From an uncultured Oscillospiraceae bacterium (GTDB lineage Bacteria > Bacillota_A > Clostridia > Oscillospirales > Acutalibacteraceae), in NCBI GenBank assembly GCA_910587995.1, contig CAJUNS010000006.1, positions 1-64,000 on the forward strand: a DNA stretch of 64,000 bases, given 5' to 3'. Positions 57,383 through 64,000 of the stretch are shown here, piece by piece (position 1 is the stretch's first letter; every line of letters begins with the position of its first letter). Below the pieces are notes generated by a model, which saw only the letters and a list, made by a program, of their open reading frames with translations, did not search any database and was not told where the DNA came from. The translations under genes were made by a program, and so were the position numbers.

Positions 57383-58906
57383 ATGGTTGCAAAAATCCAC
57401 AGCATGGGCACCTATGGCATGGAGGCCTTTCCCGTCCAGGTAGAGACGGACCTCTCTGCCGGCCTGCCCGCCTTTGAGGTGGTGGGCTTGCCGGACGCCG
57501 CGGTAAAGGAGTCCCGGGACCGGGTGCGGGCGGCCATGAAAAACTGCGGTTTCGATTTTCCCGTCAGCCGCATCACCATAAACCTGGCTCCTGCCGGCAA
57601 GCGCAAGGAGGGGCCGATTTATGACCTGCCGCTGTTTCTTTCTCTGCTCATGGCCTCCGGGCAGCTTTCCTGCGAGCTGAGCGGCAGCGTCTTTCTTGGG
57701 GAGCTCTCCCTGTCCGGCGAGGTCCGGGGGGTGCGGGGCGTGCTGCCCATGGCGGCGCGGGCCAAAGCGGCGGGGTTCCGGCAGCTGTTCGTCCCGGCGG
57801 TCAACGCCTTGGAGGGCGCGGCCATTGAGGGCCTCGCGGTGTACCCGGTGGAAAACATTCCCCAGCTTGTGGCCCATTTGCGGGGCCGGGCGGCCATTGC
57901 TCCCGCCAAGCCCCGCGTGCACAGCTTTGCGCCGGACCCTTTGATGGACTTTGCCGATGTAAAGGGACAGCCCGAGGTCAAGCGGGCCCTGGAGGTTGCC
58001 GCCAGCGGCAGCCACAGCGTGCTGCTGCTGGGGTCTCCCGGCGCGGGGAAGAGCATGCTGGCCCGCCGCCTGCCCTCCATTTTGCCGGAGATGACCTTTC
58101 AAGAGGCTCTGGAAGCCTCCATGATCCACTCCGTGGCGGGGCAGCTGCCGGAAGGGGGCTCCCTGCTGGCCTCCCGGCCCTTCCGGGCGCCGCATCACAC
58201 CGTGTCGGCGGCAGGGCTCTCCGGCGGCGGAACCTCCCCCAAGCCCGGGGAGATCTCTCTGGCCCACAACGGCGTGCTCTTTTTGGATGAGCTGCCCGAG
58301 TTCTCCCGCCAGGTGATGGAGGTGCTGCGCCAGCCTATGGAGGATGGAAGCGTCACCATCTCCCGGGTGGGGGGCAACGCTACCTTTCCCTGCAAGTTTA
58401 TGCTGGTAGCGGCCATGAACCCCTGCCCCTGCGGCTATTTTGGACATCCTACCGTTCCCTGCACCTGCCCGGCCCGGGGGGTGGAACGCTACTTAAGCCG
58501 GGTCTCCGGCCCGCTGCTGGACCGGATGGATATCCACATCGAGGTGCCGCCGGTGGAGTTTGACGAGCTCGCCTCTTCGGCCCGGGGCGAGAGTTCGGAG
58601 GCTGTGCGCCGGCGGGTGAACGCCGCCCGCCGCCTTCAGGTGGAGCGTTTCCAGGGCCTGGGCTATGCCTGCAACGCGGACATTCCCGCCGCCCAGCTGC
58701 GGGAGATGTGCAACCCCACCGGGCAGGCCGACCAGCTGCTGAAGCGGGCTTTTGAGCGCTTTGGCCTTTCCGCCCGGAGCTATGGCCGGGTGCTGAAGGT
58801 GGCCCGCACCATCGCCGACTTGGACGGGGCGGAGCGGGTGGACGCCTCCCATGCGGGGGAGGCGGTGCAGTACCGCACCTTGGACCGGAAATATTGGGCC
58901 CGGTAG
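57383..58906 (+). CDS. comM: YifB/ComM-family Mg-chelatase-like AAA ATPase
   Basis: The 507-residue protein has an N-terminal Lon-protease-like fold domain (GLPAFEVVGLPDAAVKESRDRVRAA), then AAA+ motifs: Walker A GSPGAGKSM, Walker B VLFLDELPEFSR, and the family signature RPFRAPHHTVS. A CPCGYFG zinc-like Cys cluster follows. ComM in other bacteria is a helicase for branch migration in natural transformation. AGGAGG lies 8 nt before ATG 57383. The length is normal. Confidence 0.93.
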   Translation: MVAKIHSMGTYGMEAFPVQVETDLSAGLPAFEVVGLPDAAVKESRDRVRAAMKNCGFDFPVSRITINLAPAGKRKEGPIYDLPLFLSLLMASGQLSCELSGSVFLGELSLSGEVRGVRGVLPMAARAKAAGFRQLFVPAVNALEGAAIEGLAVYPVENIPQLVAHLRGRAAIAPAKPRVHSFAPDPLMDFADVKGQPEVKRALEVAASGSHSVLLLGSPGAGKSMLARRLPSILPEMTFQEALEASMIHSVAGQLPEGGSLLASRPFRAPHHTVSAAGLSGGGTSPKPGEISLAHNGVLFLDELPEFSRQVMEVLRQPMEDGSVTISRVGGNATFPCKFMLVAAMNPCPCGYFGHPTVPCTCPARGVERYLSRVSGPLLDRMDIHIEVPPVEFDELASSARGESSEAVRRRVNAARRLQVERFQGLGYACNADIPAAQLREMCNPTGQADQLLKRAFERFGLSARSYGRVLKVARTIADLDGAERVDASHAGEAVQYRTLDRKYWAR

Positions 58907-58937
58907 GCCCTCATCTCGCAAAAAGGCGGTGTGTCCC

Positions 58938-59618
58938 TTGACTTACCCAAAGATTGTTCCCGGCGTTTTTCTGGAGCGCCCCAACCGGTTTATCGCCCAT
59001 GTGCGCACAGCCGGAGGGGTGCAGGTCTGCCATGTGAAGAATACCGGCCGCTGCCGGGAGCTGCTGGTGCCCGGGGCCCAGGTCTACCTGGCGGACTGCC
59101 CCAGCCCCTCCCGCAAGACCCGCTATGACCTGGTGGCCGTGGACAAGGCGGGGCGGCTGATCAACTTGGACAGCCAGGCCCCTAACCGGGTGGCGGCGGA
59201 ATACCTCCCCGCGCTGCTGCCCGGTTTGAGCCTGCTGCGCCCAGAGACCCGCTTCGGCGCCTCCCGCTTCGACTTTTACGCCGAGGCGGGGGACGAGCGC
59301 TGGTTTGTGGAAGTAAAGGGCGTGACCTTAGAGCGGGACGGGGAAGCCCTGTTTCCCGATGCGCCCACCCAGCGGGGGACCCGGCACCTGCGGGAGCTGG
59401 CCGCCTGTTTGGAGCAGGGATACCGGGCCTGCGTCCTTTTTGTTGTTCAAATGGACGGCGTCAGGCGCTTTCTGCCCAACCAAGAGACGGACCCGGCCTT
59501 TGCCCAGGCCTTGCGGGAAGGGGCCCAACGGGGCGTCCGGGTAGAGGCGGCCAGCTGTGCGGTGACGCCGGAAAGCTTAGAAATACAGGGCAAAGTGCCA
59601 GTTTTTTTGGGATTTTGA
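58938..59618 (+). CDS. sfsA: SfsA-family nucleic-acid-binding protein
   Basis: The 226-residue protein has the SfsA patterns FLERPNRFIAHV, HVKNTGRCRELLVPG, RFGASRFDFY and WFVEVKGVTLE followed by FPDAPTQRGTRHLREL. The FVEVKG motif belongs to the nuclease-like fold. Recent family annotation calls it a DNA/RNA nuclease, though the name comes from sugar-fermentation stimulation in E. coli. TTG 58938 is the start, with AGGCGG 8 nt upstream. It follows comM by 31 bp and is probably co-transcribed. Confidence 0.93.
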   Translation: MTYPKIVPGVFLERPNRFIAHVRTAGGVQVCHVKNTGRCRELLVPGAQVYLADCPSPSRKTRYDLVAVDKAGRLINLDSQAPNRVAAEYLPALLPGLSLLRPETRFGASRFDFYAEAGDERWFVEVKGVTLERDGEALFPDAPTQRGTRHLRELAACLEQGYRACVLFVVQMDGVRRFLPNQETDPAFAQALREGAQRGVRVEAASCAVTPESLEIQGKVPVFLGF

Positions 59619-59680
59619 AAGAAAGAATCAGCGGGCGAGAAAAAAAGTTTTAAAATTTGAAAAATATTTCCCGAAATGAA

Positions 59681-59709
59681 TTGACTTTTGATTCAAAAAC
59701 ACTTATTAT
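59681..59709 (+). promoter_or_regulatory. Promoter of the stand-alone BlaI-like gene
   Basis: TTGACT, a 17-bp spacer and TATTAT. The 40 bp upstream are very A/T-rich and may act as an UP element. Confidence 0.8.
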
Positions 59710-59763
59710 TTACTCATGAAAAGGTACGATAGTGCTTTATCAGAAGGGGAGGTACCTAATATT

Positions 59764-60168
59764 ATGAAAAATCCAAAACAGCGTTACTTCAGATTAACAA
59801 AGTCTGAAAACGAGATCATGGAGCTTATGTGGAAAGAGGGACACCCGCTTTCACGCTCAGAGATCATCGACCTGACCCCCGAGCGCTCTTGGAAGCCTTC
59901 TTCCATTCACATCCTTCTGAACTCGCTGCTGGAAAAGAACGCCATTGAGGTGGCGGGCTTTGTGCAGACCACCAAGAACTATGCGCGTACGTTTTCTCCC
60001 TGCGTGTCCTCCGACACTTACGCCGTGATGCAGATTCGCAACAGCATGACGTTCAGCGAGAATTCCGTGCCCCATTTGCTGGAGTCTTTGGTGGAGGACG
60101 TGACGACACCGGAGATCTTGGAACAGCTGGAGCAGATCGTACAGAGCCGGAAAAAGGAAATTGCATGA
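59764..60168 (+). CDS. BlaI/MecI/CopY-family regulator without an M56 partner
   Basis: The 134-residue protein has the winged helix (FRLTKSENEIMELMWKEGHPLSRSEIIDL, SSIHILLNSLLEKNAIEVAGF) and a C-terminal helix (TPEILEQLEQIVQSRKKE). The ATG at 59764 is preferred because AGGGGAGG lies 11 nt upstream; the longer frame from 59716 has no site. No membrane sensor is adjacent, so its signal is unknown, and cleavage control is not implied. Confidence 0.85.
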   Translation: MKNPKQRYFRLTKSENEIMELMWKEGHPLSRSEIIDLTPERSWKPSSIHILLNSLLEKNAIEVAGFVQTTKNYARTFSPCVSSDTYAVMQIRNSMTFSENSVPHLLESLVEDVTTPEILEQLEQIVQSRKKEIA

Positions 60169-60174
60169 CCTTCC

Positions 60175-60210
60175 ACCCGGATGTCCCGGAATGCGGACGT
60201 CCGGGTCTTT
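60175..60210 (+). terminator. Terminator after the BlaI-like gene
   Basis: The stem ACCCGGATGTCC / GGACGTCCGGGT is followed by CTTTT. Confidence 0.8.
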
Positions 60211-60309
60211 TCGTTTTTTGGGGGATGAGCCGCTTTGACAGGCTTCCGCAAAATACGCCAGAATTATTTCTTGTTTTCGCGGTATTTTTCATGGATATGT
60301 AAAAATCCA

Positions 60310-60339
60310 TTGACTTTTCCTACTGCGGGGGCCTATAAT
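60310..60339 (+). promoter_or_regulatory. Promoter of the dehydrogenase-like gene
   Basis: TTGACT, an 18-bp spacer and TATAAT, with a leader of about 50 nt. Confidence 0.8.
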
Positions 60340-60393
60340 ACTATCATACCCGTCCCGGCTGGGACGAAACCAAACTTTAGGAGGCCAAACAGT

Positions 60394-61419
60394 ATGGGGA
60401 AGATTAAAGTAGTACAGTACGGCTGCGGAAAAATGAGCAAGTACACCCTGCGCTACCTGCATGAGCATGGAGCCCAGATTGTAGGCGCCATTGACGTAAA
60501 CCCGGAAATCATCGGCATGGACGTGGGCGACTATGCGGGCCTGGGCGTGAAGACCGGCGTGCTCATCAGCAACAACGCCGACGAGGTGCTGGACAGCACG
60601 GACCCGGACATTGCCATCGTCACCCTGTTCAGCCTGGTCAGCGACTGCTACAGCCACTATGTCAAGTGCCTGTCCCGGGGCATCAACGTCATCACCACCT
60701 GCGAGGAGGCCACCTACTGCTGGACCACCGACCCGGTGCGGGCCAACCAGCTGGACGTGCTGGCCAAAGAGAACGGCTGCACCTTTGTGGGCAGCGGCAT
60801 GGAGGACACCTTTTGGGTGAACATGGTGGGCATGGTGGCTGGCAGCTGCAATTCCATTCAAAAAATTGAGGGCGCGGTCAGCTATAACGTAGAAGAGTAC
60901 GGCTTGGCCCTGGCCAAGGCCCACGGCGTTATGCTGACCCCCGAGGAGTTTGAAAAGCAGATCGCCCACCCCGAGGTGCTGGAGCCCTCTTACGTGTGGA
61001 ACTCCAACGAGGCCCTGGCGGCCAAGATGGGCTGGACCATCAAGAGCCAGACCCAAAAGTGCGTGCCCTATTTCCACGACAGCGACCTGTATTCCGAGAC
61101 CATGGGCGCTACCATTCCCAAGGGCAACTGCATCGGCATGGCGGCGGTGGTCACCACCGAGACCTTCCAGGGGCCGGTTATTGAGACCCAGTGCATCGGC
61201 AAGGTCTATGGGCCTGAGGATGGCGACATGTGCGACTGGAAGATTACCGGCGAGCCCAACACGGAGTTCCATGTGGTGAAGCCCGCCACCGTGGAGCACA
61301 CCTGCGCTACCATCGTCAACCGCATTCCCAGTGTTCTGCGGGCTCCCGCGGGGCTTATCACCATGGATGAGCTGGACGAGATTCAGTTCCCCAGCTATCC
61401 CCTGGAGTTCTACTGCTAA
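60394..61419 (+). CDS. 2,4-diaminopentanoate dehydrogenase / DapB-like oxidoreductase
   Basis: The 341-residue protein has an N-terminal Rossmann fold (KVVQYGCGKMSKYTLRYLHEHGAQIVGAIDVNPE). A middle segment CEEATYCW and a C-terminal domain resemble 2,4-diaminopentanoate dehydrogenase, the ornithine-fermentation enzyme. DapB-type dihydrodipicolinate reductase motifs in the C-terminal half are not obvious. No other ornithine-degradation gene is adjacent, so the actual substrate, probably an amino acid derivative, is open. AGGAGG lies before ATG 60394. Confidence 0.75.
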   Translation: MGKIKVVQYGCGKMSKYTLRYLHEHGAQIVGAIDVNPEIIGMDVGDYAGLGVKTGVLISNNADEVLDSTDPDIAIVTLFSLVSDCYSHYVKCLSRGINVITTCEEATYCWTTDPVRANQLDVLAKENGCTFVGSGMEDTFWVNMVGMVAGSCNSIQKIEGAVSYNVEEYGLALAKAHGVMLTPEEFEKQIAHPEVLEPSYVWNSNEALAAKMGWTIKSQTQKCVPYFHDSDLYSETMGATIPKGNCIGMAAVVTTETFQGPVIETQCIGKVYGPEDGDMCDWKITGEPNTEFHVVKPATVEHTCATIVNRIPSVLRAPAGLITMDELDEIQFPSYPLEFYC

Positions 61420-61422
61420 AAG

Positions 61423-61465
61423 AAAAAAGGAACCGGAAGCAGCCTGTGCCTCCGGTTCCTTTTTT
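61423..61465. terminator. Bidirectional terminator between convergent genes
   Basis: A perfect 15-bp stem AAAAAAGGAACCGGA / TCCGGTTCCTTTTTT. Its last bases form part of the rluB stop codon. Confidence 0.92.
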
Positions 61466-62183
61466 ATGCCTTGCTGGCAGCTAAAAGCGCCTTTACTTCC
61501 TCCTTGGACAGCTCCCGCCAGCGGCCTTGGGGCAGCATAGCCAAGCGCACCGGACCCACTGCCGTGCGCTTCAGGCGGGCCACCTCCAGGCCCAGGGCCT
61601 CGCACATTTTTCGAATTTCCCGGTTGCGCCCCTCGTAGAGGACGATCTCCACCACAGCCCGGCCCTGCTGCTGCTCCAGCACCCGGGCCTTGGCCGGGGC
61701 GGTCATTTTGCCATCAATGAGAATGCCTGTGCTGATTTGCACCAGCTGTTCCTCATTGACCCCAGGCCGCAGGGTGACCCGGTAGGTTTTGGCCACATGG
61801 GACTTGGGGTGGGCGACGGCGTTGGCAAAGGCGCCGTCATTGGTCATGATGAGCAGGCCCTCCGAGTCCTTATCCAGCCGCCCCACAGGGTACACCCGGC
61901 CGGGAACGTCCGCCACCAGCTGGGCCACGCAGCGCCGCCCCCGTTCGTCTTCCATGGTGGTGACAAAGCCGCGGGGCTTGTGCAGGGCCAAGTAGAGCTT
62001 TTCGCCTTCCAGACGCAGGCGCTGGCCGTCCAGGGCAATCTGGTCCTTCTGGGGGTCGGCGCTGTCGCCCAGCTTGGCGGGCCGGCCGTTAACGGCAACC
62101 CGTCCTTGCAGAATCAGCTCTTCCGCTTTTCGCCGGGAGGCCGCGCCCGCCTGGGCCAGGAGTTTTTGAAGCCTGCTCTTCAT
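61464..62183 (-). CDS. rluB: 23S rRNA / general pseudouridine synthase, RluB/RsuA family
   Basis: The 239-residue enzyme has an N-terminal S4 RNA-binding domain (RLQKLLAQAGAASRRKAEELILQGRVAVNG) and the catalytic Asp in GRLDKDSEGLLIMTNDG. The C-terminal part reads LYEGRNREIRKMCEALGLEVARLKR. The RluB-type subgroup modifies the 2605 region of 23S rRNA. ATG 62183 has AAAGGA at 12 nt and a nearer AAGG; the start is slightly uncertain. It follows dacF by 40 bp and gerW-dacF-rluB is probably one operon. Confidence 0.93.
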   Translation of the reverse strand: MKSRLQKLLAQAGAASRRKAEELILQGRVAVNGRPAKLGDSADPQKDQIALDGQRLRLEGEKLYLALHKPRGFVTTMEDERGRRCVAQLVADVPGRVYPVGRLDKDSEGLLIMTNDGAFANAVAHPKSHVAKTYRVTLRPGVNEEQLVQISTGILIDGKMTAPAKARVLEQQQGRAVVEIVLYEGRNREIRKMCEALGLEVARLKRTAVGPVRLAMLPQGRWRELSKEEVKALLAASKA

Positions 62184-62223
62184 ATCCTTTTGACATCCTT
62201 TCATGAGACAAGTTCTGGCGCCG

Positions 62224-63381
62224 CTAAGCCTCTGGCAGCTCTCCCGCAAACCACCCGGTGATCCGGCCCCAAAGGCCTTCCCAGAATCCCGGTTCCGGCG
62301 GGGGAGGGGAGACCGCCTCGCCAGCGTAAATGGGCAGGGCAAACAGGGTCTCGCCGCCCGCGCGGTACAGCACCCGGCCTACCGGCTGGTCCGCCTCCAC
62401 CGGCGCGTAGAGAAAGGGGGGAAGCAGCACTTCCCGGGTGACGCTCTGGGCCTGGTCCTTGGGCAGGGTTATTGTAAGGCCCTCTCCGGGCCGCAGGGAC
62501 ACCGCTTCCGCTGTGCCGCCCACCACGGGCAGGCGTTCCGGCAGGGGACCGCCGGTCAGGTCCGCTGTCTGCACTTGGCTGAAGCCATAGTCAAACAGGG
62601 CCATGTGGTCATCCCAGTCATCCGGGGCGTTTAGGGTGACGGCAATGAGGGTGGTGCCATCCCGCCGGGCGGCGGAGACCAGACAGCGCCCGGCCTTTTT
62701 GGTGAAGCCGGTCTTTACGCCGATGCAGCCCTCGTAGAGCCGGAGAAGCTTGTTGTGGTTGCTGTAGCTTACCTTCCGGGCCGGTTCCAAAAACTCCACC
62801 TGCCGGACCGCGCTGGCGGCAATCTCCGCGAAAGCCGGGCAGTCCAGGGCCTCCCGGGCCAGCAGGGCCATGTCGTAGGCGGTGGAGTAGTGCTCTTCAT
62901 CGTCCAGGCCCGAGGGGGTGACAAAATGGGTTCCCTCCATGCCGATCTCCGCCGCCCGGGCGTTCATCCGCTGGGCAAAGGCTTCCTGGCTTCCGTCCAG
63001 AAACAGGGCCGCCGCGTTGGCCGCGTCGTTGCCAGAGGCCAGCAGCATGCCCGCTGTCAGGTTGCTCAGGGTCAGCTGGTCCCCGGCCCGCAGCCCCATG
63101 GAGGAGCCCTCTACCCGCACCATCTCTTCTGTCACGGTCAGGGCCAGGTCGCCAGAGCGCTCCGCCTCTTCCAAAGTAAGCAGCGCGGTCATAATTTTTG
63201 TGGTGCTGGCCATGGCCAGCTGCTGGCGGGCGTCCTTTTCAAACAGGACGGTCCCGTCATCCCCGGAAATGAGTACAGCGCTTTGGGCGGAGACCCCGGG
63301 CGCCTCCGCCGCCTGTGCGGAGCCTGCTGGAACAGCCAGCGCGCACAGCATAATCACTAAAAGAATTCCAACCGTTTTCAA
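62224..63381 (-). CDS. dacF: D-alanyl-D-alanine carboxypeptidase (DacF-like)
   Basis: The 385-residue secreted penicillin-binding protein has a signal peptide. Its active-site motifs are S-x-x-K (MASTTKIM), S-G-N (LASGNDAAN) and K-T-G (VKTGFTKKAG). The C-terminal beta domain and a final amphipathic stretch (WEGLWGRITGWFAGEL) suggest membrane association. It trims the terminal D-alanine of wall peptides and, in spore formers, is part of cortex synthesis. The start is TTG 63381, with AGGCGG 10 nt upstream. Confidence 0.94.
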   Translation of the reverse strand: MKTVGILLVIMLCALAVPAGSAQAAEAPGVSAQSAVLISGDDGTVLFEKDARQQLAMASTTKIMTALLTLEEAERSGDLALTVTEEMVRVEGSSMGLRAGDQLTLSNLTAGMLLASGNDAANAAALFLDGSQEAFAQRMNARAAEIGMEGTHFVTPSGLDDEEHYSTAYDMALLAREALDCPAFAEIAASAVRQVEFLEPARKVSYSNHNKLLRLYEGCIGVKTGFTKKAGRCLVSAARRDGTTLIAVTLNAPDDWDDHMALFDYGFSQVQTADLTGGPLPERLPVVGGTAEAVSLRPGEGLTITLPKDQAQSVTREVLLPPFLYAPVEADQPVGRVLYRAGGETLFALPIYAGEAVSPPPPEPGFWEGLWGRITGWFAGELPEA

Positions 63382-63435
63382 TCCGCTTCACCCGCCTTGG
63401 TCCATGCATATGCGGACAGGCGGCGGGATATGCGG

Positions 63436-63909
63436 TTAGAGCTGGGCCTCTTCCACAGCGGCGGCCTCCGGCACAGGCTCCTCTACAGCGGGGGCCTCGG
63501 GGGCCGGCGTCTCGGAAGCCGGAGCTGGGGCCTCTTCCTTGCCCCGGTTGAAAAAGCCCTGGAGCATGTCCACAATGTCCGGGATTTTTTCCAGAGCCCG
63601 GTCCACCGGACTGAAATAGGGCTCAATCTGAACAACCCGCACATTGCCCTGGCTGATGGAGAGAAAGGCCACTGGGCTGACAGTGATGCCCGCCCCGCTG
63701 CCTCCGGCAAAAAGCCCGCCCGCTGGCTGGGCCTTAGAGGGCAGGTCGCTGCCGCCGGCGGCAAAGCCGTAGTTCACCCGGGAGATGGGGATGATGGTGG
63801 TGCCGTCCGGGGTGGTGACCGGCTCGCCCACCACGGTGTTTACGTCCACCATCTGCTTGATTTTGTCCATGCTGGCTCCCAGAATTTCATTGACTTTGTT
63901 TTGGCTCAT
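63436..63909 (-). CDS. ytfJ: GerW/YtfJ-family sporulation protein
   Basis: The 157-residue protein has VGEPVTTPDGTTIIPISRVNYGFAAGGSD, a Gly-rich GGLFAGGSGAGITVSPVAFLSI and EPYFSPVDRALEKIPDIVD, all hallmarks of GerW. It then has a Pro/Ala/Glu-rich tail of about 40 residues. GerW is needed for germination in Bacillus. The gene starts 54 bp upstream of dacF on the same strand; in relatives scpB normally precedes it, and that would lie past the window end. Confidence 0.92.
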   Translation of the reverse strand: MSQNKVNEILGASMDKIKQMVDVNTVVGEPVTTPDGTTIIPISRVNYGFAAGGSDLPSKAQPAGGLFAGGSGAGITVSPVAFLSISQGNVRVVQIEPYFSPVDRALEKIPDIVDMLQGFFNRGKEEAPAPASETPAPEAPAVEEPVPEAAAVEEAQL

Positions 63910-63967
63910 GGAACAGCATCCTTTCCGAAAATGGAATTGAAAATCCGAAATAATTGCAAAAGCGGGC

Positions 63968-64000
63968 TATAGTAAACGCGCTTGAAAACCGGTATTTACT
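63968..64000 (-). repeat. Family-1 element, copy 6 (cut by window end)
   Basis: TATAGTAAACGCGCTTGAAA followed by ACCGGTATTTACT is the inverted right end of the element. The remainder lies outside the window. Confidence 0.85.

Overview
The window looks like chromosome of a GC-rich Firmicute of class Clostridia, most likely an Oscillospiraceae-type gut anaerobe (inference from gene content and codon use, not from a marker-gene comparison). Supporting signs are strong AGGAGG ribosome-binding sites, textbook 17-bp-spaced TTGACA/TATAAT promoters, many TTG/GTG starts, three S-layer-homology (SLH) surface proteins, sporulation-type genes (gerW/ytfJ, dacF, a SleB-type hydrolase), an NfnAB-like oxidoreductase pair and a GH51 arabinofuranosidase. 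Gene density is high and no prophage, insertion sequence or CRISPR array was seen.

Layout. 1-5.1 kb: O-acetylhomoserine sulfhydrylase (partial), an esterase, and two divergent SLH proteins (NlpC/P60 and transglutaminase-like). 5.2-12.6 kb: valS, a cohesin-like membrane-anchored surface protein, tRNA-Ser(GGA), two tandem Nudix hydrolases, asnS. 12.7-16.6 kb: a complete sugar-type ABC importer. 17-22.7 kb: a frameshifted NYN-domain gene, a RelB antitoxin whose YafQ-like toxin is decayed and fused in frame to a MacB/FtsX-type permease, then the matching ATPase and a second permease. 23-31 kb: YdcF-like protein, CpXC protein plus unknown partner, abfA, a GntR(YtrA)-ABC operon, a GGDEF response regulator. 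31.5-36.5 kb: a 1138-residue SLH protein behind a leader ORF, an M42 peptidase. 36.6-45.3 kb: XRE-ABC exporter pair, FNT channel, pentapeptide protein, trmL, MORN protein, prfC. 45.6-47.4 kb: BlaI, M56 sensor peptidase and a 43-residue peptide. 48-50.4 kb: nfnAB. 50.6-57.2 kb: SleB-type hydrolase, luxS, GNAT, pheA, DUF2461, aroC, aroA. 57.4-63.9 kb: comM/yifB, sfsA, a stand-alone BlaI-like regulator, a diaminopentanoate-dehydrogenase-like enzyme, then rluB, dacF and gerW on the minus strand.

The least explained signal is a family of about 116-bp palindromic elements (termini TATAGTTAACGCA-like, two A/T-rich hairpins around one GC-rich hairpin). There are four full-length copies, one internally deleted copy, one copy cut by the window end and two reduced relatives. 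They sit between genes, and in three cases the element supplies or contains the stop codon of a neighbouring gene. A second, 68-bp palindromic family has two copies and a fragment. Other points of interest are a perfect WalR-type box at a cell-wall hydrolase promoter, a duplicated in-frame prfC 3' end separated by a UGA stop, two genes with apparent single-base frameshifts, and several operators overlapping promoters.
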